Part shown: positions 8,551 through 17,645 of the stretch, one piece after another
Layout of the letters: the number at the start of each line of letters is the position of its first letter
Position numbering within the stretch: the stretch's first letter is position 1
Assembly (NCBI GenBank): GCA_963785125.1
Contig: CAWATU010000007.1
Location: forward strand, 558,001 to 622,000
Origin: QHXN01 sp963785125
GTDB lineage: Bacteria; Acidobacteriota; Blastocatellia; Pyrinomonadales; Pyrinomonadaceae
Length of the DNA stretch: 64,000 nt
Direction of reading: 5' to 3'
Notes under the pieces: generated by a model
Seen by the model: the letters and a program-made list of their open reading frames with translations, nothing else
Told to the model about the DNA's origin: nothing
The model's database searches: none
Position numbers and translations under genes: made by a program

Positions 8551-9567
8551 TCACCCTCCCAGGCTAATCATCTCCAGTTTCCGGTGCTGCTGGGGACGGT
8601 AGCCGGAGCCGGAGTCGAGGGCCTCCAGCCTTCGCTCGGAATACCTGTCCGTCCTCCCGCCCCAAACTTTGGCGATCACGCCGCCAATCTCCTCGTCGGT
8701 CGCCCCGCGCCTCAAGAGCGTTTTAAGGTCATGGCCGTGCGGGGAGAAAAGGCAGGTGACCAGTTTCCCGTCGGCTGTTAAGCGCGCCCGTGTGCAGCCC
8801 GAGCAGAACGGCTCGGTCATCGACGCGATAACCCCGACTTCCCCTTTACCGTCCGCGTAGCGGTAATCCACCGAGGGCGCGTTTCCGCCGCCCCGACTCA
8901 CGATCTCTTCCAGTGGAAAGTGCGCGCGGAGTATCTGAACGATCTCGCCTTTTGTGACCACCTTCGCCGACGCCCATTGGTTCGCGTTGCCGACATCCAT
9001 GTACTCGATGAAGCGCAGGCGGAAGCCGTGCTCTCGCGCGAACTCCGCGAGCGGGATGATGTCGTCGTCGTTGACGCCCCGCTCCACGACCGCGTTAAGC
9101 TTGATCGGGTGCAAGCCCTGAGCTTTTGCCGCGAAGAGCCCGGCCAGAACGTTCCCCAGATTCCCCCTCCCGGTCATCCGCCTGAACTTATCGGGGTCGA
9201 GCGTATCGAGGCTGACGTTGACCCGCTTCAGTCCCGCCCGCGCGAGAGCCTCGACCTGCCCTGCGAGCAGCGAGCCGTTGGTGGTCAGACACAAATCTTC
9301 CAGCCCGTCTATCGCCGAAAGTTTCTCGATCAGCGAGTCGAGATTCCTGCGGACGAGGGGCTCGCCCCCGGTGAGCCGAATTTTCGTTGCGCCCCGGCGA
9401 ACGAACAGGGTTGCCAGCCTGTTTATCTCCGTGAAGGTGAGTACCTCATCCCTCTCCATCCAACGGTACTCGTCGAGGGGCATACAGTAGGTGCAACGAA
9501 AGTTACACCTGTCCGTCACGGAAATCCTTAAGTCTTTAATCGGCCGTCGGAGAGTGTCTCTGAGCAT
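8551..9567 (-). CDS. moaA: GTP 3',8-cyclase MoaA
   Basis: The first enzyme of molybdenum cofactor synthesis. It is a radical-SAM protein that, with MoaC, converts GTP to cyclic pyranopterin monophosphate. Cys21, Cys25 and Cys28 in CNFRCTYC bind the radical-SAM 4Fe-4S cluster. The C-terminal cluster Cys lie in EPFCSGCTRARL and LVTCLF. The Gly-Gly C-terminus typical of MoaA is intact (ISLGG). The length of 338 residues is normal. It is divergent from the paoABC-like operon at 9783, which needs this cofactor, and the shared intergenic region carries the 38-bp element at 9610-9647. No Moco riboswitch structure was recognised upstream. Confidence 0.95.
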   Translation of the reverse strand: MLRDTLRRPIKDLRISVTDRCNFRCTYCMPLDEYRWMERDEVLTFTEINRLATLFVRRGATKIRLTGGEPLVRRNLDSLIEKLSAIDGLEDLCLTTNGSLLAGQVEALARAGLKRVNVSLDTLDPDKFRRMTGRGNLGNVLAGLFAAKAQGLHPIKLNAVVERGVNDDDIIPLAEFAREHGFRLRFIEYMDVGNANQWASAKVVTKGEIVQILRAHFPLEEIVSRGGGNAPSVDYRYADGKGEVGVIASMTEPFCSGCTRARLTADGKLVTCLFSPHGHDLKTLLRRGATDEEIGGVIAKVWGGRTDRYSERRLEALDSGSGYRPQQHRKLEMISLGG

Positions 9568-9609
9568 CTTTACCCTCGCCTTTTAGCTTAAACACCGGGG
9601 CGCGACGCG

Positions 9610-9647
9610 TTCTTTCAAGATTTTGCCGATACCGTTTGAAACTTGCG
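9610..9647 (+). promoter_or_regulatory. Shared 38-bp element, copy 1 (moaA/paoA intergenic)
   Basis: TTCTTTCAAGATTTTGC, then two variable bases, then ATACCG and a TTGCG end. It matches the sequence at 20003-20040 at 32 of 38 positions. Both copies lie in the same orientation between divergent genes (here moaA and paoA). The half-site spacing suits an AraC-type or similar activator. The binding protein is not known. Confidence 0.55.
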
Positions 9648-9782
9648 GCATTCATCACGACATCCGTTTCGCAAATCAGCGTCGAGTTGAGCAAAAAGCT
9701 GAAAGAAAGAGATGGGCCGCCGCCTTTAGCATCTCGCGTGGGCAGAGCGTGCAGATGGCAGACACTAGAGGAGACCCCGGCG

Positions 9783-10439
9783 ATGGAGGACACAACCAGC
9801 CCTTATTCAAAGACGGACGAGGGGGAGGCGGCTTCGCACTCCCGGGGCACGTCATGTATCGGAGAGGAAAGTTGCCCCCCGGCCGAGGGAGTAGCAGGCG
9901 GCGAGAAGGTTGCCGTGCGCTTGTGCGTGAACGGCTCCAACTACGGGTTGCGTCTGGACCCGCGCGTGTCGCTGCTCGACCTGCTGCGTGAGCAACTGGA
10001 GTTGACGGGGACAAAGAAGGGCTGCAACCACGGCCAGTGCGGCGCGTGCACCGTGCTCGTAAACGGCAGGCGCATCAACTCCTGCCTAGCCCTCGCGGTG
10101 ATTTACGACGGCAGCGAAATCACGACCGTCGAGGGCTTGGCCCACGGCGACGAACTGCACCCGTTGCAGGCCGCCTTCATCCGACACGAAGGCTTTCAGT
10201 GCGGCTACTGCACGTCGGGCCAGCTCTGCTCGGCCTTCGCCATGTTGAAAGAAGTCGAGCAGGGCGCGGCGAGCCACGCCACCCCGGACGTTCGACGCCG
10301 GGGCCGCGTCGAACTCACGGACGAGGAGATACGAGAGCGGATGTCGGGCAACATCTGCCGTTGCGGCGCATACCCCGGCATCGTGGCCGCGGTGCGCGAA
10401 GCGAGCGGAGAAAGCCAAAGGAGCGTGGAGCAGAAATGA
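9783..10439 (+). CDS. paoA: Aldehyde oxidoreductase 2Fe-2S subunit (PaoA-like)
   Basis: The small subunit of a xanthine-oxidase-family molybdoenzyme, carrying electrons between molybdenum and FAD. A plant-type 2Fe-2S domain with KKGCNHGQCGACTVLV is followed by the second, helical 2Fe-2S domain with FQCGYCTSGQLC and GNICRCGAYPG. The frame is open from 9636, but the ATG at 9783 (MEDTTSPYSKTD) has an AGAGGAGA ribosome site and is chosen, giving 218 residues. The 60-residue leader has no twin-arginine motif, unlike E. coli PaoA, so this complex probably stays in the cytoplasm. It overlaps the next gene by ATGA. Confidence 0.9.
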   Translation: MEDTTSPYSKTDEGEAASHSRGTSCIGEESCPPAEGVAGGEKVAVRLCVNGSNYGLRLDPRVSLLDLLREQLELTGTKKGCNHGQCGACTVLVNGRRINSCLALAVIYDGSEITTVEGLAHGDELHPLQAAFIRHEGFQCGYCTSGQLCSAFAMLKEVEQGAASHATPDVRRRGRVELTDEEIRERMSGNICRCGAYPGIVAAVREASGESQRSVEQK

Positions 10440-11434
10440 GACAGTTCGCCTACACGCGCGCGACAGACAGACGGGCAGCCGTTCAAGCCGCGGCGCTTGA
10501 GCAGGGCGCTAAGTTCATCGCGGGAGGCACGAACCTCATCGACCTGATGAAGGAGGGCGTCGAGCGGCCCGACCGACTTGTGGACATAAACCGCCTCGAC
10601 CTTACGCGCGTTGAGGAGCGCGACGGCGGCCTGCGTTTAGGGGCGTTGGCGAAGAATAGCGACACGGCGAACCACCCGCTCGTGCGCGAGCGATACCCGC
10701 TCGTCGCGCAGGCGATACTCGCCGGCGCGAGCGCGCAACTGAGGAACGCGGCGACCAACGGGGGCAACCTGATGCAGCGGACGCGCTGCTATTACTTCTA
10801 CGACGTGGCCGCGCCCTGTAACAAACGCGAGCCGGGTTCGGGCTGCGGCGCGCTCGAAGGCTTCAACCGCATCCACGCCATCTTCGGCGCGAGCCCTCAA
10901 TGTATCGCGACGCACCCTTCGGACATGTGCGTCGCGCTGGCGGCGCTCGACGCGGTCGTGCAGGTCGAAGGGCCGCGGGGCGCGCGGGCCATTCCCTTCG
11001 CCGACTTTCACCGCCTGCCGGGCGACACGCCGCAGGTAGACACGAACCTCGGGCGCGACGAGTTGATAACGGCCATCGACCTGCCCGCCGACTCGTCAGC
11101 GTTCGCCGAGCACTCCCACTACCTGAAGGTTAGAGACCGCGCCTCATACGCCTTCGCGCTCGTCTCGGTGGCGGCGGCCCTTGAGGTTCAGGACGGAGTA
11201 ATCAAGCGGGCGCGGGTCGGGATGGGCGGCGTGGCGCACAAGCCCTGGCGCGCACGCGAGGCGGAACTCGCCCTGACGGGGGCGCGGGTTGACGAACAGA
11301 GCTTCCGGCGCGCGGCGGAGGCCGCGATGCGGGGCGCGCGCGGCTACGAACATAACCGCTTCAAGATCGAACTCGGCAAACGCGCCATCGTGCGGGCTCT
11401 GACGGTGGCCGCGGGCGGAGGGAGGGCGGCATGA
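10436..11434 (+). CDS. paoB: Aldehyde oxidoreductase FAD subunit (PaoB-like)
   Basis: The 332-residue FAD-binding subunit. The FAD loop is KFIAGGTNLIDLM, followed by NGGNLMQRTRCYY. A cysteine-rich insert (TRCYYFYDVAAPCNK, GSGCGAL, ASPQCIA) matches the extra 4Fe-4S cluster site that distinguishes PaoB from ordinary XDH FAD subunits. The frame is open further upstream (to 10037) through paoA, but the true start is the ATG overlapping the paoA stop. The gene overlaps paoC by ATGA, so the three subunits are translationally coupled. Confidence 0.92.
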   Translation: MRQFAYTRATDRRAAVQAAALEQGAKFIAGGTNLIDLMKEGVERPDRLVDINRLDLTRVEERDGGLRLGALAKNSDTANHPLVRERYPLVAQAILAGASAQLRNAATNGGNLMQRTRCYYFYDVAAPCNKREPGSGCGALEGFNRIHAIFGASPQCIATHPSDMCVALAALDAVVQVEGPRGARAIPFADFHRLPGDTPQVDTNLGRDELITAIDLPADSSAFAEHSHYLKVRDRASYAFALVSVAAALEVQDGVIKRARVGMGGVAHKPWRAREAELALTGARVDEQSFRRAAEAAMRGARGYEHNRFKIELGKRAIVRALTVAAGGGRAA

Positions 11435-13704
11435 GTCGGACACTTGATAAGCCGCCCCTCATCGGCAGGCCGGTCGAACGCGTTGACGGCCGTTTGAAGG
11501 TCACGGGAAGGGCGCGTTACGCGGCGGAATTTAAGCACGCCGACGTGACGCACGGCGTGCTCGTGATGAGCACCATCGCCAGTGGTCGCATCAAGGAGAT
11601 CGACTCGAAGGAGGCGGAGAGTGCGCCGGGGGTGCTCGCCGTCATCACGCACTTGAACGCACCGCGCCTGCACTTCCCCGAGCGCAAGCTGGGCGGCGAC
11701 CCGCGCCTCGTTGACGACCAGGCCGCGCCGATGGTCGGACGTTCGCTGCCCGTGCTGCAAGGGGACACGATCTATTTCAACGGGCAGCCGGTCGGCGTCG
11801 TCGTCGCCGAGACCCTTGAGCAGGCGCAATACGCCGCGACGCTGGTGCGGGTCACTTATGAAGAGGCGAAGTCCGTCACCAGCGTAGAGGCGGAGCTGGC
11901 GCGGGCGTTCCCGCCGCAGGAAGGTTTGGGGGATAGACCGCCGCTGGGAAGGTTCGCGGATGTCGTGCGCGGAGACCCGCAGGCCCTGAGTAAGGCGGAG
12001 GTCGTGGTTGACGAGACTTACACGATTCCGATAGAGCACCACAACCCGATGGAGCTGCCCTCCACCGTCGCCGAGTGGAGGGGGGGAAAGTTGTCGGTGC
12101 ACGACAAGACGCAGTGGGTTTCTAACGTGCAGGGACACCTTGCAGTCGTCTTCGGCATTCCGGAAGACGACGTGCACGTCGTCAATCCTTTCGTCGGCGG
12201 GGCGTTCGGCTCGGCTCTACGCCCCTGGTCGCACCCCGTCGTGGCGGCGCTGGCGGCCCGCGCGGTTGGGCGTCCTGTAAAGCTGGTGGTGACACGCAGG
12301 CAGATGTTCAGCTCGCACGGTCACCGCCCGTACACGGTGCAGCGCGTGGCGCTCGGGGCCAATTTAGACGGGCGGCTGACGGCGATAGTCCATGAAGGGT
12401 ATGCGCAGACCTCCCTCTATGAAGAGAACACCGAGAACCTGCTCAGCGCCACCCGGATGCTCTACGCCAGCCCGAACTGCATTACCAGGTACAGACTCGT
12501 GCGCGGCAACGTTCAGACGCCGATCTACATGCGCGGGCCCGGCGAAACTTCGGGAGTGTTCGCGCTCGACAGCGCGGTGGACGAGCTGGCCTATAAGTTG
12601 AACATCGACCCCCTTGAGTTGCGCGTTCTTAACCACGCCGATTCCGACCCGTCCGACGGGCTGCCGTGGTCGAGTAAATCTCTGCTCGAATGCTACCGGC
12701 AGGGCGCCGAGCGGTTCGGCTGGTCTCGCCGCAAGATGGAGCCGGGCTCGATGCGCGACGGGCGGTATCTCGTCGGCATGGGAGTGGCGTCGGGCGCCTA
12801 CCCGATGATGCGCATGCCCGCGAGTGCGCGCGCGCGAATCTTCGCCGACGGCACGGCGGTCGTCCAGTCCTCCGCCAGCGACATGGGGCCGGGGACGTGG
12901 ACGACCATGAAGATCATCGGCGCGGAGGCGCTGGCGCTGGGCCTAGACCGCGTGCGCTCCGAGTTGGGCGATTCGACGCTGCCGAAGGCGCCGGTTCACG
13001 GCAACTCGATAACGACCGCGAGCGTCGGCTCGGCCGTGCACGAGGCCGCACTCGCGGCGCGCGCGAAACTGCTGGCCCTGGCGAGCGGCGACCCGCGCTC
13101 CCCGCTCAGAGGGGCGGCCGAAGGAGTGGTCACGTTCGCGGACGGGCGCATCTCGCTCAAGCGCGACCCGTCGCGCGGCGAAACCTACGCGGACATCCTG
13201 CGCCGAAATCGTCTGGAGTCAATCGAGGCAACGGTCACGTCCATTCCCGGCGACGAAGGTCAGAAATTTTCCATGCACGCCTTCATCGCACACTTCGCCG
13301 AAGTGCGGGTTGACCCGGAGTTGGGGGTACTGCGCGTCAGCCGCTTCGTCACGGGGTGCGGCGGGGGCCGGATCATGAACGAGAAGACGGCCCTCACCCA
13401 GTTGACGGGCGCCGTCGTCGGGGGCTTGGGCATGGCGCTGACGGAGGAGACGGTGATCGACCACCGCACGGGCCGTATCGTCAACGCGAGTTTGGCGGAA
13501 TATCACGTCCCCGTTAACGCCGACATCCCCCAGGTCGAAGCGTTCTTCGTCGAAGAGTTTGACGACAAGGTGAACCCGCTGGGCGCGAAGGGTATCGCCG
13601 AGGTGGGTAACGTCGGCGTCGCGGTGGCGGTCGCAAACGCGGTCTACCACGCCACGGGCAGACGGATACGCAAGTTGCCGATCACCCTCGACAAGTTGCT
13701 GTGA
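11431..13704 (+). CDS. paoC: Aldehyde oxidoreductase molybdopterin subunit (PaoC-like)
   Basis: The catalytic subunit, 757 residues, holding the molybdenum cofactor. It opens with the family's IGRPVERVDGRLKVTGRARY. Cofactor-contact segments are VNPFVGGAFGSALRPW and MRGPGETSGVFALDSAVDE. The catalytic base is Glu724 in GAKGIAEVGNVG, the same place as the essential Glu of PaoC and XDH. With PaoA and PaoB it should oxidise aldehydes to acids (or a related hydroxylation) using a cytosine-dinucleotide cofactor, as the nearby mocA implies. The substrate itself cannot be read from sequence. Confidence 0.93.
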   Translation: MSRTLDKPPLIGRPVERVDGRLKVTGRARYAAEFKHADVTHGVLVMSTIASGRIKEIDSKEAESAPGVLAVITHLNAPRLHFPERKLGGDPRLVDDQAAPMVGRSLPVLQGDTIYFNGQPVGVVVAETLEQAQYAATLVRVTYEEAKSVTSVEAELARAFPPQEGLGDRPPLGRFADVVRGDPQALSKAEVVVDETYTIPIEHHNPMELPSTVAEWRGGKLSVHDKTQWVSNVQGHLAVVFGIPEDDVHVVNPFVGGAFGSALRPWSHPVVAALAARAVGRPVKLVVTRRQMFSSHGHRPYTVQRVALGANLDGRLTAIVHEGYAQTSLYEENTENLLSATRMLYASPNCITRYRLVRGNVQTPIYMRGPGETSGVFALDSAVDELAYKLNIDPLELRVLNHADSDPSDGLPWSSKSLLECYRQGAERFGWSRRKMEPGSMRDGRYLVGMGVASGAYPMMRMPASARARIFADGTAVVQSSASDMGPGTWTTMKIIGAEALALGLDRVRSELGDSTLPKAPVHGNSITTASVGSAVHEAALAARAKLLALASGDPRSPLRGAAEGVVTFADGRISLKRDPSRGETYADILRRNRLESIEATVTSIPGDEGQKFSMHAFIAHFAEVRVDPELGVLRVSRFVTGCGGGRIMNEKTALTQLTGAVVGGLGMALTEETVIDHRTGRIVNASLAEYHVPVNADIPQVEAFFVEEFDDKVNPLGAKGIAEVGNVGVAVAVANAVYHATGRRIRKLPITLDKLL

Positions 13705-13728
13705 GGTGAGCCGGACACGGGGAGCAGC

Positions 13729-14979
13729 ATGACGGAAACGCAGGCGATCATAGACGCGTACAGGCGCGCCGCCGCCGAGAACGTGGGTGCGGCTCTGGCG
13801 ACGGTGGTGCGCGTGGAGGGCTCCGCCTACCGCCGGCCCGGCGCGCGAATGCTCGTCACCGAAGAGGGACGGACGACGGGCGTCCTCAGCGGCGGGTGTC
13901 TGGAGCGGGACGTGTGCGAGCGCGTGGTGAAGGTCATCGAAACGGGCAGGCCCGTCGTCGTCACGTACGACACCACGTCGGACGACGACATCGTGTGGGG
14001 CTTAGGCTTGGGCTGCGGCGGCGTCGTGAGCGTTCTTATCGAGTCGGCGAACGACGCCCGCCTTGACGACCTCATGCAACTGCTCAACGTGTGCGCGGAG
14101 GGGCGGCGACGTGTGGCGCTGGCGACCGTGATTCACAGGGAGGGTGAGACAGAAGTTTCAATCGGGGCTCGGGCGTTGCGCTACCCGGACGATGCCGGAG
14201 CGCCGGGGCCGTTATCTGGTGGGGTCGCCGTCTTCCCGACCGCTTGCGTTCTACGCGACCTCGACCACGCCATGCGAAGCGGCGTCTCCGCCATCAACCG
14301 CTACGAATCGGGCGGCGGTAGTGTCGAAGTGTTTATCGAGGTGGTCGAGCCGCCAGTGCCGTTGGTGATTTTCGGCGACGGCGACGACGCGCTCCCGGTC
14401 GTGGCCTTAGCGCGAAATCTCGGCTGGCACACGACGGTCGTTGACACGCGCGCGCGCGCCGACAGCGCCCGTCGCTTCGCAGGGGCCGACGCGGTGGTGC
14501 TATGCCCACCCGAAGAGGCGTGTGAGCGTGTCCTCTTCACCGAGAGAACGGCGGCCGTCCTGATGACACACAACTACCTGCACGACCTTGAGCTGCTGAG
14601 GGCACTCTTAAACAAACGCGTGGGTTACGTCGGATGCATAGGCCCTAAGCGGCGTGCCGAAAGGCTCCTGTCGGAGTTGGCGGGCGGGGATGCCGCGCCG
14701 CCCGTTCGGTATCTCGGCCAATTGTACGCGCCCGCCGGTCTCGACATCGGGGCCGAGACGCCCGCCGAGATAGCGCTCTCCATAGTTGCCGAGATCAGGG
14801 CCGTGCTGGCGGCTCGCGAGGGCGGGCCGCTACGCAACCGAAAGGGGGCGATTCACACGAAGCCGTACGAACGGAGCACGAGTGTCGGATGGCCCGCCGG
14901 CGGCGGCGTCACCGGCTCGACCGGCCTATCAAAATTCACCGTGGGTCAGGCCGACCAGATATTCGTTAATCGTGCGTGA
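13729..14979 (+). CDS. XdhC/CoxI-family cofactor chaperone (PaoD-like)
   Basis: A 416-residue maturation factor that binds sulfurated molybdenum cofactor and hands it to the large subunit. The XdhC/CoxI domain lies at the N-terminus (GSAYRRPGARMLV, LSGGCLERDV). A Rossmann-type XdhC domain lies at about 205-350 (VIFGDGDDALPVVALARNLG, GCIGPKRRAERLL). It is longer than PaoD by a roughly 60-residue Gly/Ser-rich tail of unknown role. It starts 24 bp after paoC and is followed by mocA 6 bp later, so it belongs to the same operon. Confidence 0.9.
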   Translation: MTETQAIIDAYRRAAAENVGAALATVVRVEGSAYRRPGARMLVTEEGRTTGVLSGGCLERDVCERVVKVIETGRPVVVTYDTTSDDDIVWGLGLGCGGVVSVLIESANDARLDDLMQLLNVCAEGRRRVALATVIHREGETEVSIGARALRYPDDAGAPGPLSGGVAVFPTACVLRDLDHAMRSGVSAINRYESGGGSVEVFIEVVEPPVPLVIFGDGDDALPVVALARNLGWHTTVVDTRARADSARRFAGADAVVLCPPEEACERVLFTERTAAVLMTHNYLHDLELLRALLNKRVGYVGCIGPKRRAERLLSELAGGDAAPPVRYLGQLYAPAGLDIGAETPAEIALSIVAEIRAVLAAREGGPLRNRKGAIHTKPYERSTSVGWPAGGGVTGSTGLSKFTVGQADQIFVNRA

Positions 14980-14985
14980 TAAGCG

Positions 14986-15672
14986 ATGAAACTTTGCATT
15001 GCCGAGCCTCTTGATGCACGACCGAAAATAGGCGCCGTGATCCTTGCGGCGGGCGCGTCTGTTCGCATGGGGAGACCGAAACAGCTCTTGCTTTATAGGG
15101 GGAAGACTCTAATCCGGCGGGCCGCGGAGGCGGCCCTCGCCTCCGCGTGCCACCCGGTCGTGGTGGTCATAGGGGCGCACGCCGGGCCGGTGAAGGAAGA
15201 GCTGGAAGGGCTGCCGGTGTTGACGGCGGACAATCGCCAGTGGGGCGAGGGGATGAGTTCTTCAATCCGGAGTGGGCTCGGGGCGCTCGTCGCCGCCGAC
15301 CCGGAGTTGGAAGGGGTCGTGATTATGCTCTGCGACCAACCCTTCGTCGACGCCGGAGCCATCAACAGGCTGGCCGATGCGCGTCGTGAGACTGGGAAGA
15401 ACATCATAGCCTCCGAGTACTGTGGGACACGCGGCGTCCCCGTCCTTTTCGGTAGGGAGTTGTTCGCAGAACTCGCCGGCCTTGATGCGGCCGAAGGCGC
15501 CAGACGGGTCATCGGAAACCATCCGCACGACATCACCACCGTCAGCCTCCCCGAAGCCGCCGTTGATATTGACACGCCGTATGAGTACGCCTTGCTCAAG
15601 GTATTAAGTCCGGAAGCTTCAGGTATGTCCGGCGGCGAAGGCCGGCCGGGTTCGTTTACAGGAGGGAAGTAG
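14986..15672 (+). CDS. mocA: Molybdenum cofactor nucleotidyltransferase (MocA-like)
   Basis: A 228-residue MobA/MocA-type NTP transferase. The nucleotide-binding loop is VILAAGASVRMGRPKQLL, and the metal-binding Asp is in MLCDQPFVD. In the family MocA attaches CMP to molybdopterin to give the cytosine dinucleotide cofactor used by PaoABC-type enzymes. Placement directly after the xdhC-like gene supports CTP rather than GTP use, but this is inference. The C-terminus has a short glycine-rich extension. The TAG stop abuts the ATG of the next gene. Confidence 0.88.
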   Translation: MKLCIAEPLDARPKIGAVILAAGASVRMGRPKQLLLYRGKTLIRRAAEAALASACHPVVVVIGAHAGPVKEELEGLPVLTADNRQWGEGMSSSIRSGLGALVAADPELEGVVIMLCDQPFVDAGAINRLADARRETGKNIIASEYCGTRGVPVLFGRELFAELAGLDAAEGARRVIGNHPHDITTVSLPEAAVDIDTPYEYALLKVLSPEASGMSGGEGRPGSFTGGK

Positions 15673-16635
15673 ATGGGCAGCGCATCACGATTCCGCTCTA
15701 AGAGTTTTGCGACGGCAGTTGCCACGTTCGCCGCCGTTTTCCTGGGGCTGCAATTGATCCGGCCTCCGCTGACAAATCCTCCGGTCACGGCGGATTTCGA
15801 CGCGCCCGCGCACGTAAAGCAAATCTTCCGCACGGCCTGTTACAACTGCCACTCCAACGAGACACGGCTTTCGTGGTTCGACCGAATTGTGCCCGCCTAC
15901 TGGCTGGTTGCCGGCGATGTCAAAGAAGCGCGGGCGCACCTGAATTTTTCCGAGATGGGCGGCCTGCCCGCGAGGCAGCAACAGGAAACACTCTCCGAGG
16001 TGTTCAACCAGATGCAGTCCGGCGACATGCCGCCCAGGAGCTATCGACTCCTTCACAGCGAGTCAAAAATCACCCCCGAGGAGCTGGCGACGTTAAAGAG
16101 CTATCTCGACCCGTACCGGCAGCGCCCGGCGGCCGACGCCGCGCAGTTCGCGGCGGCCGATGCGGAATACGAGGAATGGGTCTGGTCGGGAAACGCACCG
16201 GCCGGAGTTCGACCCGCCCCGAACGGCATCGGGTTTATTCCCGAATACAAGGACTGGAAAATGCTCAGCGCCACGGAACGTTTCGACAGCCAGAATATCA
16301 GGCTGGTGCTGGGCAACGATGTCGCCATCAGAGCGGTCGAGTCCGACCGAATCAACCCCTGGCCTGACGGAACGATCTTCGCCAAAGTTGCCTGGGAGAG
16401 ACTGACGGGTGAGGACGGCGCGGTGCGCACGGGGAAGTTCTGGCAGGTTGAATTCATGAGCAAAGACAGCAGGAAATACGCGTCCACGCTCGGGTGGGGG
16501 TTTGCCAGGTGGAGGGGTGCGGACTTAGAGCCGTTCGGGAAGGATGCCGACTTCGTGCAGGCTTGCGTCGGCTGTCACATGCCGATGCGCGCTAACGACT
16601 TTGTATTCACCATGCCCGTCAAGGCGGGAAAGTGA
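15673..16635 (+). CDS. Haem-binding domain plus cytochrome P460-like protein
   Basis: A 320-residue exported haem protein. An N-terminal anchor or signal segment (about 10-30) is followed by a Haem_bd domain with CYNCHSNETRLSW and the GDMPPRSY motif. A P460-type domain follows (GNDVAIRAVES, FAKVAWERLTG, FWQVEFMSK) and carries a second haem site CVGCHMPM near the C-terminus. It starts directly after mocA with a GGAGGG ribosome site. Its place behind the aldehyde oxidoreductase genes suggests it could take up electrons from that enzyme or from the respiratory chain, but nothing in the sequence proves this. Confidence 0.85.
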   Translation: MGSASRFRSKSFATAVATFAAVFLGLQLIRPPLTNPPVTADFDAPAHVKQIFRTACYNCHSNETRLSWFDRIVPAYWLVAGDVKEARAHLNFSEMGGLPARQQQETLSEVFNQMQSGDMPPRSYRLLHSESKITPEELATLKSYLDPYRQRPAADAAQFAAADAEYEEWVWSGNAPAGVRPAPNGIGFIPEYKDWKMLSATERFDSQNIRLVLGNDVAIRAVESDRINPWPDGTIFAKVAWERLTGEDGAVRTGKFWQVEFMSKDSRKYASTLGWGFARWRGADLEPFGKDADFVQACVGCHMPMRANDFVFTMPVKAGK

Positions 16636-16642
16636 GGCCGAC

Positions 16643-17137
16643 GTGAGAACGACCTGTCTGTTGGTGGCTATTCTATGCCTGAGTTCGCACGGCTGTACGA
16701 GCAGGCGGACGGGCGCGGCCGAACTCGTCAACCACAAAGCCTCGCTCCCCGGCGGACTCCCTTTCAACCCTCTTCAGTGGGGGGTCATCTCATCATCCGT
16801 CAACACGCGCGAGTCCACCATGTCTGTTCTGTACGGCAACGACATCGCCGTGCGCCACGCCCGCACCGACCCGCGACGACCCTATCCTGCGGGCGCAGTT
16901 CTCTCTCTCGTCACGTGGGCTCAGGAGGAGGACCCGCACTGGTTCGGGGCGAAGACACCGGGCGAGGTCAAGTCGGTCGAATTCGTCACGGCGGAGGAGT
17001 CGCCGGGCCTCGCCACCGCTTATTCTTACCAGATATATGCAGGCGCGGCTCTGAAGAAAACGGCCCCGGAGGATGTGAGCAACCCCGATTCGCGAATCAG
17101 CAATCTCCTGAGCCGGAGAGCCTTAGTCATGCCTTAG
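16643..17137 (+). CDS. Cytochrome P460-family lipoprotein-like protein
   Basis: A 164-residue protein from a GTG start 7 bp after the previous gene. The N-terminal MRTTCLLVAILCLSSHGC looks like a signal peptide ending in a lipobox-like Cys, though the -3/-2 residues are unusual. The P460 core is SSVNTRESTMSVLYGNDIAV and LSLVTWAQEEDPHWFGAKTPG. No CxxCH is present, so any haem would be bound differently from the preceding gene. The frame is open further upstream inside that gene, but those starts would give no signal sequence. It is the last gene of the operon. Confidence 0.75.
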   Translation: MRTTCLLVAILCLSSHGCTSRRTGAAELVNHKASLPGGLPFNPLQWGVISSSVNTRESTMSVLYGNDIAVRHARTDPRRPYPAGAVLSLVTWAQEEDPHWFGAKTPGEVKSVEFVTAEESPGLATAYSYQIYAGAALKKTAPEDVSNPDSRISNLLSRRALVMP

Positions 17138-17256
17138 GTCACGATGGAAAATAGGAGGGAGCAGTTGGCTGACTTTTCAGTTACGCGGTTGCTTTAGGGA
17201 GGCCGTGTAAAGTGAGGTTAGCCATTCCGGGCCTTGCTCTCTGCCCGCGCGCCCGC

Positions 17257-17586
17257 CTAAGTATTCCGGCTTATGGTCGTGAAGGCGGCGTTCAGGCGTA
17301 TGAGATGGTGGCTTTGGACACGCTCCCTTTGTCGGAACTCGGCCACCCAACTCTTAACTGTATTCGCCATTTCGCGCGTGCTTTGCGCGACTGTCTTCTC
17401 CGCCCCGGAAGTCTTCGGCTCGTTCGAAGTCTCATACTGCCCGCGCTTGACGATTCTTACTATAGTTCCGCGCTCTCGCGGAGTGTGTGAGCCTACCCCG
17501 AGCGTCCAGGAAGGAGGATCGCTCGCCGGGAACGACTCCTCCAAAGTCTCGTCAACTTCAGCTTCGCTCATACCGCTTTCATTCAT
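17257..17586 (-). CDS. Small conserved protein with ESFPASDPPSW motif
   Basis: A 109-residue soluble protein. The N-terminal 30 residues carry the motif DETLEESFPASDPPSWTLG, which recurs in short uncharacterised bacterial proteins, often near stress genes. The rest is charged and without recognisable structure. The start at 17586 has a GGGGGAA ribosome site. It lies 59 bp downstream of dps in the same direction and is probably co-transcribed, hinting at a stress role. The function is unknown. Confidence 0.7.
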   Translation of the reverse strand: MNESGMSEAEVDETLEESFPASDPPSWTLGVGSHTPRERGTIVRIVKRGQYETSNEPKTSGAEKTVAQSTREMANTVKSWVAEFRQRERVQSHHLIRLNAAFTTISRNT

Positions 17587-17645
17587 GACTTCAGTTCCCC
17601 CTTCATGTTCCGCGCCCCGAATTCATTCGTCGGCTTTTCGTGTAG

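Noticed and set aside
9568..9782. Moco riboswitch between moaA and paoA
   Set aside because: No recognisable conserved core or paired elements; the 38-bp element explains the conserved stretch better.
10037..10435. Longer PaoB start upstream at 10037
   Set aside because: That stretch is the out-of-frame reading of paoA; the ATGA overlap at 10436 and homology place the start.
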